A stretch of 64,000 nt of DNA from Kingdonia uniflora (lineage: Eukaryota; Streptophyta; Magnoliopsida; Ranunculales; Circaeasteraceae), in assembly GCA_014058105.1 (NCBI GenBank), contig JACGCM010002493.1:1410437-1474436 (forward strand), written 5' to 3'. The notes under the pieces were generated by a model that ran no database searches, had not been told where the DNA came from, and saw nothing but the letters and a program-made list of their open reading frames with translations. Position 1 is the first letter of the stretch. Each line of letters opens with the position of its first letter. This document shows positions 47,101 to 56,596 of this stretch, in pieces. The position numbers were made by a program, and so were the translations under genes.

Positions 47101-49722
47101 CAAGAGATGCTTACATCCAAACAGAAGGATCCCCACATATAACGAAAGGAAAAAATATATGAAATATTTGAGTTGTTCTGTATCCATTAATATATCTAGC
47201 GAATTTCTTAGGTGAGCTCTAGTTTTAAGATATGCTATTCTTTATTATTGGCCCATGTGGGCTTCCAACTTGTTCTTTTGTAAATTCCAGTTTGGGCTCC
47301 CGAGCTTTGGTCGTTCTTAATGTACTTATATCCCTTCATGTTTTTCTATGAAAAATTAAACCCAGGAATTTTATCATTTCAAGTGTATGTATCAATGCAA
47401 GAAGATGAAACTCACAGTTATCGAAATGCCACCTAAACCGCGATGGTTGCTAACTACAACATTCCAGCCTCGTTTTGCAATCTCGTAGACAAGATGCTTA
47501 ATATACTGCAACAGTGAAAAAATATTAAGAAGCACTTATAATCATTTAGCTTTCTTCCACATTTATATACATATGTAACAAGGACAATTCATTTCTTAGA
47601 GATCAGCGTTTCATACATGTGCAGTAGACATTGAAAAGCTTAATATTGAATTTGTATTTATTATTAATTTTTAACACTGACACTCTGTGCGATTGATTCA
47701 GCATATAGAAAAGTTGACCATTCAAAGTTTATTAAACAATGAGACTCATTGTAAAATATTTGTAGTTGTTATACATGATCCCTTATCAAATAACCATAAA
47801 ACTGGTTCATTGACCTTGACTCGGAGAAGTTGCATAAGAGTTGAATGTCCCAAGATCAGAAGCTTGAAACAAACTCATTAGGTATATCCCCCTGCCGGCT
47901 TCGATCTTGAGAGGTTGGCATTGTAAAGTTGAATAAGCTTATTGCATTCTCGAGTTTCAATACAACCTAATTATTATGTAGATGATGTGATCAATGATCA
48001 TGAATGTCTTGAAATGTCAATCACAGCATTCTTCTTTTTTCCGGGTATGTGCATGAGAACCACGAAAAGTGTATTCCAATGGACGCTTAAGCATGGTTTT
48101 TGATTACCAAACTACCAATATGAGTTACATTCTTACTATATACATATTCTTGGTTAACAAATATATCTGCTTTTTAAGGTTCTTCATAACTTAAATTGCT
48201 CAGCTAATTCATTTTGCAAGCTGTACATAGATATCACTAGTCTGTCCAACTAACTCTAGCTGCATCTTGACGATTTCTAATAACCTCATAATCATTGAAT
48301 ACCGAGATAACTTTAATCAAGGAACTAATTAGTTCAGGAAGTGAAAGAGTGATGCCAAAAGAGATTTAACTTACAGCAGAACAAGAATCGCTTGTTAGGC
48401 CTGGAACCACTACCACAATAGGCGTTGTATCATCTTTAGAAATGGTATAGTTCATACGAGAAGTACCTCGCAAAACTGTGGAGTACAAAATTTCAGGAAT
48501 TAGTGAAGCATACCATATGTATGGAATTTGCAAGGTTTCACAACTCCAATGTGTATTTCTAAAGAAACTACATACATTGATATGTTAATTTAAGTACCTC
48601 AAACTTCTACTTCATCAGCATATAGGACAGGCCTCTTTTAGTTTTCCACAAATAAATGTTCAAAATATACAATGACTATAACATAATAGCGTGTAGACAA
48701 TAGGGTCATGAGTGATGATACACAATAAACCCATGCCTAGAAATGCCACATTGCACATTTTCCCAAGCTCAGGGTTCTTCAAAAGTGCTTGATCCACATC
48801 TTGTGGAACTAACCACCCAAAATCACTACATTGGCGATTTAGAGGACTTTAACTTGTTTTCAGATCTCAAACTAAATGAAAGTCAGCCCCTATAAGCTTG
48901 GTCCTCATAGGTAATTGGCTATATCTTAAATTAAACGACTAAAACTTGTCTAACAAGAATCTAGTCGAATTAATGATAACAAAAAGCATAAGCTAGTGTC
49001 TAATGAAAAATAAACTCCGTCGGCAGTTCAAAGCCACAAAACCCATGGAGTAAACATCAAAAACTAACCATTGGAATGCATCAACCAATCCAAAGCAATC
49101 GTCCCACCATCAGGTAATTGAAATATCTGCCTGAAAAAAAACACCACCCATTTCTTAGCAACCAATTTCATGCCACTATAACTTTCATAACCAACATAAA
49201 CCAATACTAAACTATAACATCAAACCAAAAATGCAGCCTTTACCTTCTGTAAGTGAAAGCGGGAGGATTCCCAAAGAAGTTAAGAAAAGCAGTCTGAATA
49301 TGAGGACTTGAAAGCCATGGTGTAACCAAATACCTGCAACAACATGCACCAAATCACTTCAAATCTCACTAAAAACACATCAAATCGTTCTCAAAAACTC
49401 AAAACCCACGCTTAACAACTCAAATCAAAGCTCAGAAACTAAAAAAAAGATGACGTCTTTACCTCCCATGAAGAGATGGGCACTTGGAAACAACCCCATT
49501 ATAGATCTCAGAGCAAGAGTTATACGTCAAAGACACCAGATTTCCCCTAAATCCAGTTAAAAGATCTCCAAAGAAGTGAAATTCGAGGAAATTATACAAT
49601 GCAATCGAACAAACAAGCAAACCCCACAATAGATATTGTGAAGTTGGGATCAAATAAGCTGCTTTGATGATGAGCTCTAATGGTGAAGCATTTTGGGCCT
49701 CTGTGTAATTTGAGCAATCCAT
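31780..49722 (-). CDS. EMB8: EMB8-like alpha/beta hydrolase, 14 exons, complete
   Basis: A complete minus-strand gene: exons 49463-49722, 49244-49333, 49069-49130, 48375-48475, 47416-47505, 45170-45292, 41583-41660, 36251-36336, 36021-36069, 34543-34599, 34340-34470, 34186-34269, 32402-32474 and 31780-32193. All have GT/AG borders and matching phases, giving 1698 coding bases (565 residues) with no lesions. It belongs to the YheT/EMB8 group (embryogenesis-associated protein 8), predicted esterases or lipases. Visible parts are an N-terminal membrane segment (about 30-48), a lid and oxyanion region with VVVPGLTSDS and VVVSNHRGLGG, nucleophile Ser in AVGTSIGAN (about 236), acid Asp in FLDDPVC (about 361/362), His in TPHGGHLGFF (about 391), and a C-terminal hydrophobic segment (about 527-551) ending in a basic tail, suggesting a membrane anchor. 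The substrate is not known to me. The gene covers 17.9 kb because its introns are full of transposons. Confidence 0.93.
33434..33759. mobile_element. MITE with 23-27-bp terminal inverted repeats
   Basis: The left end TCTCCTAAAGTACCTCACTA and the right end, whose reverse complement reads TCTCCTAAAGTACATCACTA, match except at one base. The element is 326 bp, AT-rich in the middle, with no coding sequence. I could not settle the target-site duplication, so the superfamily is open. It lies in the intron between EMB8-like exons 12 and 13. Confidence 0.7.
35078..35323. mobile_element. hAT-like MITE with 8-bp target duplication
   Basis: The ends CAGGGGCAGAGC and AAATCCGCCCCTG are inverted repeats. 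A perfect 8-bp duplication, ATTACAGA, lies at 35070-35077 and 35324-35331. The 246-bp element contains a 32-base G run and encodes nothing. It sits between EMB8-like exons 9 and 10. The right end is related to the partial copy at 13949. Confidence 0.88.
35139..35170. repeat. G homopolymer of 32 bases
   Basis: An uninterrupted run of G preceded by a GT-rich stretch, inside the hAT-like MITE. Confidence 0.92.
36656..38372. mobile_element. Non-autonomous Mutator-like element (MULE), 1.7 kb
   Basis: Long terminal inverted repeats of about 208 bp (36656-36864 and 38166-38372) start GGGAAAGGATTTAG and are about 95 percent identical by eye. They are bordered by a perfect 9-bp duplication, AATTTTCTA, at 36647-36655 and 38373-38381. 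Nine-base duplications with long terminal repeats mark MULEs. No transposase is seen. The interior begins like a plant 5' leader (CT repeats, TTTAGGGTTTTG) and then holds many TCGACAAT phrases and a direct repeat of GGACTCCCTGATTATT at 37764 and 37872. The element lies in the 5.2-kb intron between EMB8-like exons 7 and 8. Confidence 0.9.
39480..41425 (+). mobile_element. Probable LTR-retrotransposon remnant
   Basis: This part of the EMB8-like intron has the texture of a plant LTR with U3/U5-like text, short tandem phrases (GAGGGTAGAAAGGTTG and similar near 40318-40370), and an end reading GGGACGTGACAC near 41413-41423, a phrase I associate with gypsy-type LTR ends. No protein domain is seen and the limits are approximate. 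Confidence 0.35.
42090..42235 (+). mobile_element. tRNA-derived SINE
   Basis: It has an RNA polymerase III B-box-like GGGTTTGAAACCCC at about 42156-42170 and ends in an A-rich tail (42218-42232). The length and order fit plant tRNA-derived SINEs. The A box is weak and I did not find a clear target duplication. It lies in the intron between EMB8-like exons 6 and 7. Confidence 0.55.
42471..43142. mobile_element. hAT-like element of 672 bp with Tyr/Pro-coding-like repeats
   Basis: The ends TAGGGGTGCAACCGGTATGG and (reverse complement of the right end) TAGGGCTGGGTATCGGTCGG are imperfect inverted repeats. A perfect 8-bp duplication, ATAGTTAC, lies at 42463-42470 and 43143-43150. The left half repeats ACCAAACCGAA/AAAATACC phrases and the right half repeats their complements (GGTTTTGGTTTTGG), so the element could fold into a long imperfect hairpin. 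No transposase is encoded. It lies in the intron between EMB8-like exons 6 and 7. Confidence 0.88.
43209..45055 (+). mobile_element. Non-autonomous LTR retrotransposon (TRIM/LARD-like)
   Basis: Two LTR-like regions share TATAAAA followed by GGAGG-TCTAGG and a downstream run of similar text ending GAAGAAAACCCTAAT (about 43364-43500 and 44859-45000). Directly after the first lies TGGTATCAGTGCCA (43522-43535), which fits the initiator tRNA-Met primer site TGGTATCAGAGCCA except at one base. The interior has only a lysine-rich 155-codon frame at 43558-44025 that I do not recognise. The outer limits and the start of the second LTR are uncertain. It sits in an EMB8-like intron. Confidence 0.55.
43522..43535 (+). 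promoter_or_regulatory. Primer-binding site complementary to initiator tRNA-Met
   Basis: TGGTATCAGTGCCA matches the standard plant LTR-element primer site at 13 of 14 positions and lies just after the first LTR-like region, at the expected place. Confidence 0.65.
45697..45914 (+). mobile_element. tRNA-derived SINE with target-site duplication
   Basis: The head carries an A-box-like TGGTATAGCGATTTGG (45710-45725) and a B-box-like GAGTTCAATTC (45752-45762), and the tail is an A/G-rich GGAAAAAAAGAAAGAAAAG. A 12-bp flanking repeat, GAGAAGTGAGAT (45685-45696) and GAGAAGTAAGAT (45915-45926), has one difference. It lies in the intron between EMB8-like exons 5 and 6. Confidence 0.78.
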
Positions 49723-50340
49723 TGTCCTTCTAAGTAAATAAATAAAAATAAGTTTCTCTCCTAAAGACGAAACGAACTAATGATTTTGGAGTGATGTAGA
49801 TCGGTGACGATTACGTCGATTCATTTGGTGTTTTTTGATGACACGTGGCGTTTTTTTTGGAGTTTGTGGGTCTTTCGATCTCACACGATTTTGTTGTGAT
49901 GTTTTGTTAGTTTTGATATTGTGCTTAATGGAAATAGTTAGTTAAACTGCACCTGAGTGTAAATTCAGACATGTAAGAAATGTATGTCTCATTTCCAATT
50001 GAAAAGAGAATGCGGAAAAATTATTAGTAAGAAAACATTTATCATAAGAAACTGCAATTACGCAAATCCTGTACATACAAAACCATTGAGCCTATTCAGA
50101 GCTCACAAAATCACGACTTTGGATCTGTGGAGAGACCAAATCCTCTGTACAACCAAATTTACCCATTTTTGAAATCTCTCCTACGAATACCAAGTATCCA
50201 TTCACAGACTCCCGTTTCCCGCTGCTCACATGCACTCTTTTCAGATTCACAGGTTCACTTTGCATTCCAATTTGCCTTTGCTGTAAACATGTCCAATGAG
50301 GCACTTTATCCATGCATCTAGTCTTTGGGGTGGGCATATT
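49723..50340. promoter_or_regulatory. EMB8-like 5' flank and PSI-like 3' flank
   Basis: The 618 bases between the EMB8-like start codon and the PSI-like stop codon must hold the promoter and leader of the first and the 3' UTR of the second, since both run leftward. A G-box-like ACACGTGGC lies at about 49841-49849 on the plus strand, some 120 bases upstream of the EMB8-like start. I see no other element I would name. Confidence 0.4.
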
Positions 50341-52849
50341 CTATGAATTTCTAAAGGTGTCTACTCTATCAATAACATCCAAGGCTTTCGTCTTGTCTGT
50401 AACAAAGTCCACAATGGGAATAGAAGATGGCCTTCTGAAAGGGAAAGAATGCTGACCTCCTCTTGTTGGTGAGTGATTGTTACTCTTACTAAGCCTACTG
50501 TATTTGCATAACCTGTTTTTTGCAGTATCGAATTCCTGGCTTTTACTGATTCCAGGAGTTAATTTCCTTTTACTGACGTCTCGAAGCATCTCTTGGTCTT
50601 CCACCGTTAGTAAAGGAGATGACGGGGCAGTGGGTTTGTGTGTAGGAAGAGGAATTGTCTTTTGGGTGGGAGACCGAATTGGGGATTTGATAGGAGATCG
50701 AATGCCACCGATGACATTGAACTTCGATAGGCTGACAAGGTGGTGAAGCCACACTACTAGTTCAAGAATATAAATTTCAGTCATCTCTTTATCTGCATGA
50801 TGGAGTGTCTCTATCTTAATTAAGTCCATTTGTCCAGCTGGTTTTCGGTTTAACTCGGACCTGAAAAACACACACGTAATCAGATGATTCTGTTAAATTT
50901 CAGAAAATTCTACAAAGCAAGAAAAAGTATATTTTTGACTTGGACGACATTGCATTATTTATATTAATGTTTGACTCCCCAAGCTTGCAGTTGCAACTTT
51001 TTTTGAACAAACTTGTGGTCGAAGGCTGTATATCCAAAAGAAGAGTAATGAACTGAGTATTACTGACTTACCCTGTATTAGCCCATTCTCCAACCCAACC
51101 AAAACCGTGATGTGCTCTATGTTGTGGTCACGAATAACACAGAAACATGTAATAGTCAGGTATAAAGAAGCTTGATTTATAAGGGAAAAACACAAGGTGG
51201 CAATAACTAGACATAAAAGAATAAGATTAAATTGGTTTGTTACTGTAAAAGTTGGCTGTTTTACTTGGTGGTGTTTGTAGCAATTGGAACTAGCCACTCC
51301 AAAATCTTCTCCATCTCCGATTTTATTTGTGGAACTGTGAACTGCAAGTACATCGTATGATGAGAGGGATAACAGATAAGTGTTGTATGACATCAAATGC
51401 AGGGACAAAAGGGTACCAAACTAATTGAGAATAAGAAAACATGAACAAAGAATAAAATTTACAAAAAAAATGAACAAAGAATAAAAGAAAATTCAGATAA
51501 TAAATTTACTGTTGCAATAGGATGATTGTTAAAACTGAAGAAAAAAAAGTACCTCCTCCTCGACCCGAGGAACTTGCAGTTTAGTACGCAAGGCTGCCTT
51601 TATGCTAGGTGGCAACCCTTGGTATAATGTATCCCTTGTACTTGGTGGCATGGAACCTGAACGGGCTACCTGATCACCAACCAGATGTTTCCTCAACAAA
51701 TTTGGTACTAAACGATTTAAGATAATCACGACTTTTGAAATTCTTTGAGAATCTTAACTGCATGTAAGAAAGAGTTACACTACGTACTGTAGTCTGTATG
51801 TCATGGCAACAAAACAAACACAGGGACTCGACATTTAGAACTGAAATCCGTATGGTTAAGTATATGTGCAACACATTTAAAAGACCAGTCTCCCTAATTT
51901 CCATGCAAGATATTGTCAATCGGTGATGAGGATTACTTTCAACTGAATGGTATTAGCGATCTAATAATTGCAGGATCTCTAAAAAGAAAATTTGATCACT
52001 TGCACATGTTACATCCAATGATCCAACCAACTAAATACAAAGTTTATGTTCAGTTCAGTACCTCAGAAGCTTGTATGGTTACCAAAATATGAACTAACAC
52101 GCTACGTGACATAAAAATGACAAAAGGGTCATGAACTCACCAAAGTATCAATTTGAGTGATAATATTTGCATAATGCAAGGCAAGACCAGCAGGCCCCAA
52201 TCTTTTACTGTTGCTTAGAGATCCTTTCACTGAAGTAACACCATCTGCAAGTTGATAAGGGAAGAAGATTAAGCTGCGTACTGTTTTAAAACACTTATCG
52301 TAAAATAGCTGGAGATATAAGAAATCAGATACACTGTGTTGTAAAATTAAGGATTATTGTTTTGAAGCATCAACAGTTCAGGAGATGACTGGTGCTTGTT
52401 ATCCTGGCTGAATCCAGCAGATATACCATCTTTATGGTAGTACTAAGTGACGGAGAAGATTAGACTTCAATTATTAGGGCCGATGATCTCACTGTTTGAC
52501 CCGTATATGATTGATGTGAATTGGTATACTTGAGACATGCTCATGGATGACACATGTGCGATAGTAATCAGGTTATCATTTCTGTTAGGTCCTCCCTCCA
52601 GCTCCAAATTCAAGAATCGCCCATTTAACAGGCTAAAATAGAAAATTCTCTGAGAGATTTAGGCCAGTGAAAACTTATGTGTTTCCACTAGCTAGTCTCG
52701 TTCCTCTTGTACCATAGGAAATTTCACAATCCCATGCAAAATAGCACATGGGACATAAGTTACACCTCAAGGTCCTCAACAGAAATTTTATTTTGGCTAA
52801 AAACCATCTTTGGCAGATGTAGATTGCGCAAGTTATTCAAGTTACAGGT

Positions 52850-53047
52850 CAGATACCAACTACCTGTTGCTACATGGGTTCGATTCTCACCACTGGTGGG
52901 TTTCGACGGTAGGTATTAACGTCCCGCTGGCCTTGTGCCAAACGTGCCCGTCTTGTGTGTTTGTGGGGTAACGTCACGCCACTAGATATCTATTCTGGAA
53001 TTGACTGTCTTCAGTGGCCGCGATACCTCTAGTGAAAAGAAAAAAAG
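52850..53047 (+). mobile_element. Probable SINE in a PSI-like intron
   Basis: It contains a B-box-like GGGTTCGATTCTCACC (52877-52892) and ends in an A-rich tail (GAAAAGAAAAAAAG). A 10-bp flanking repeat, AGTTACAGGT (52840-52849) and AGTTACATGT (53048-53057), has one difference. The A box is not clear. Confidence 0.55.
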
Positions 53048-55434
53048 AGTTACATGTGAGGTGCTCATTATGGCAAAAATGAGAGAAATACAAAAATCAT
53101 CTAGACTTTTACTTATGACCCACCTATCCTAAAGTCTCTGCAAAACCAAGAATTGTTAATCAACCCAATGACGTGCGCGGAGTTAAATTAACCTTGATTA
53201 ATACCTAAGTTCTCTCACATTGCATTAAAAAAAGGTTCACAAGACCTAGGTTTTATTGAGATTTACTCGCAACTCTACAATTTCTCTCTCCAATCAAGGC
53301 TAAGCCGTTCTCTCTCACTAAACCAACATACTAAATAAACTAAGCTTAGGCTCTACTTTTATAGGGAGAGAGTAGCACAAATAGAAACCCTAGCTAGACT
53401 CTAATTAGAGATTTTTCCTAAGTATAACAATTATGAAAGGCCAATAAATAAACTAAACAGGTGTGCAACTGATGTACGAAAACAGTTATATGTGCTCGTG
53501 GTACGGGCCACGATGACTTATGCAACTCTCCCGTCTAATAAGAGTCGACCACAAATCTGGCGAGAAAATGCACTACGTATGAACGTGCTATGCATACTCG
53601 GGTACACCCGTTGACTTATCAAATTGTCTCCTCTGCAACAGTTCCCAACGTATTTGCCCTATAAACCATGTATGTTAAGTATATATGACACTAGCGGAAT
53701 ATCTCGAGGAAGCCATGGAGAAAGGGAAGATGAACAGAAAGAAACTTGGTCCAAACAAAGACAAGCAATAACCACAAGCGAATATATAACCAAACTCACT
53801 ACGATCAGACACAAACACAGCTTAATATCCCCAAAAAAAAATTGGCTCCAAGAAATCTTTTGAGATCACAACTCATAGTGACCAGAGGTAGAAGTCTTGC
53901 CTACTCATTTCTCGAAACGCGGGCCAGTCCTTATCAACATCCAACCACTGGCAGTCAAAGAACATAACGTCCTCACGAAGAATTTCTCCAATCACTATTT
54001 TCCCTCCACTCAACCGTGTAAAGAGTCCACAAGTTTATTGTACACTGAATTTCTCTTGATACTAAGCACATTCCTGCCGATATGGGTGAATTGTGGGAGC
54101 GCGTGTTAGGGTGATCTTCCCTAGAGTGTGGTCTCAAAGCCCTTCCCCTATTACGTGTTTTAGTTTTGCTTCTTTGTAGCTATTTGCAAACATTCGTCAT
54201 CCAAAAGTGTTGTGTATAGCTTTTTCCTTTGGGATACATCTATATTCTAATACTAAATTGTGATGAATTTAGAAAGATGTGAAGCTCCTCACAAAATAGA
54301 GAAAGGAGAACTCACCCTCAAAGAATTCTCAAAATATAGAGCGCCACGTAGTTCTACAATTTTAAAGTAATTTAGCTAATAAGTAAGGGCAGTTTTGTCA
54401 TAAAACGTAATAATTCCAATTCAACAGCTTAAGAGGCAAACTTAAGGTTTACCGAGAGAAAAAGTGTTGATCAGCCACAAACAATAGACAAAGAACATAG
54501 AACACTCAAAAGATCTGTTACCAAGAAATTCACAAATGTTAATTGTTCTCCTAGAAGAGCTCGAAATCTGTTAAATAAGTGGCCAAAACTACTAAACTGA
54601 TTGCATGTTTCCTTACTCTCTCCCTCACATTCCATTCCCGTAGTGCAATTACGTGTCGTTGCATTAGTGCAATTACAATGATTGCTTTACCACGAGTAAC
54701 ATAAAACCGAACCAGTAGAGCATCATATTCTAGCACTGTAGAGGATTTTCTTATACATGGATACGCGCGTCCAATACACCGTTAGCATGAGACTAATCAT
54801 ATAGTTGACTACAATTCAGAGACATACCAGCAGTTCGAAGGCGTATGATTTCTCTTGTAAAATTGGCACAATGTCTACAAGCTTCTCCATACCTGACAAA
54901 CATGAGATATTATAAAGCTCTTTTATGAAATTCTTTATTTTTTTGCGTACAACAAAACAAGGTTCATATTAGTGAATAATGTATAAAACCTGAAAACAGA
55001 TGAATTATCATGAGAATCACACATGTAAAACAATTTATATTTGTCAAAAACTATTTAGTAACACAGCCACCAGAAACCAAAACCATAATCCCAATCATAA
55101 TAGCACAAGTCATGCGTCAGTACTCAGTACAATATTTCTGCAAATGACAAGGAGAAATTTGTAAAAGCATTGTCAAACATACTGCTCCTAAAATCTTGGA
55201 CCATAGTGATTTTTTCTTTTCTTCAAACTTTTAACATGCTTCCTTGGGTTTTTCAACATCGTTGGTTTTAAGATTGCAAGAACTGGCTCCTAAAGTCATA
55301 GTAAGACACATAGAAAATTGTAGTTCACTTCCAAATAAGAAAAAATATACTATCTATGGATAGAGATCTTGAGATGCAAGCATATATAACTCAACAGAAA
55401 AAGTAATTAGGATCTTCTTATGTTCAGGGGCGGT

Positions 55435-55500
55435 TATAGGAGATGGCTGCCTCGGGCTGTTAGCCCAGGGTTACGTTGGGGCCAACATAAGTATATAAGA
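55435..55500. mobile_element. Possible hAT-like terminus, unpaired
   Basis: CAGGGGCGGTTATAGGAG resembles the outer end of the 35078 and 13949 elements. I found no matching opposite end or 8-bp duplication, so this may be a truncated copy inside a PSI-like intron. Confidence 0.3.
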
Positions 55501-56558
55501 TGTCGATTTTTGATGAATAATACGTAAATTGGTCTCTTGCCTCCCGTTGGTAACAAATGTGTGTTATGATTCGCTGGTGACGGTTCAAAGTTAAACTCAC
55601 AATTATGGCATTTTCTTTTTACTGTTTTTGGTTACATCAGATACATGTTATTCAAAATCTAGGCTTCTGTCATTTCAGCTAAAATTAAAACGTAAATCCA
55701 ACACTGAAAACTAGAGAGCTATCATGGTCATGAGTTTAGAATAAGCACCTGACATCCTATCAAATACAGAACGCATCAGCATAAGGAATAGGGTAGTAGT
55801 TGAAAATGTGGATTCTGCGATTAAGAGCGTAATGTGATTTTTGTTAGGTACCCAGAATAAGTATAATTATATTATATGCGCAGGTAGCCACATAAAACCT
55901 GATAACATGTTTCCTATTCCTACCGATGAAGTAGGACTTTCCTATTGTAATAGGAACTATAACAATAAACCCTTAAAGAGTTGTAATCTTCCAAATAATT
56001 GAAAGAGTTTGACCTTCTCTTTCCACCATATTCTGTAATCTAGAGACCTATTGCTATACAACTTGATCTTTAATCCTTACACATTCATTCCTTGAACATA
56101 TTTGCAACTTCAAAACCAGATCAAAGTTCGAATCAAGAGCAGCACCCTCCACATGAGGTTCTACCCACTAAGGTTTCACCTACATCATTATCCGGAAAAA
56201 GAAGCTTTTCCCTATGCACCATTAAAAGTACTTGTTATACAAGAAAGAGGAGTATCTAACTTTGTAGACCAAAATTAATCCTATTTGTAATAATAAAGCA
56301 AGATAATCCACCTCTTTGTGCTGCATTTGAATTATCCTCTTCCTGAAGCTTACGGCCATAATCTTGTTCAAATCTGTCCAAAGCATGCAGTTCATGGTAT
56401 AGCTCCTGTGAAGAAAAATAAGTATTAGTCCCTTTTTTTAAACTCTGAAAACTGCCATTCACGAAGAGATAAAACTGTCGAGAACGCCATTATGAGATGG
56501 ACTGCACACATGTTTGTGCCTATCATATCCTACATTTGAAATATCAGATATAGTATCC

Positions 56559-56559
<1 letters not shown>

Positions 56560-56594
<35 letters not shown>
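56560..56594. repeat. C homopolymer of 35 bases
   Basis: An uninterrupted C run in the PSI-like intron between 56406 and 57467. Confidence 0.92.
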
Positions 56595-56596
<2 letters not shown>

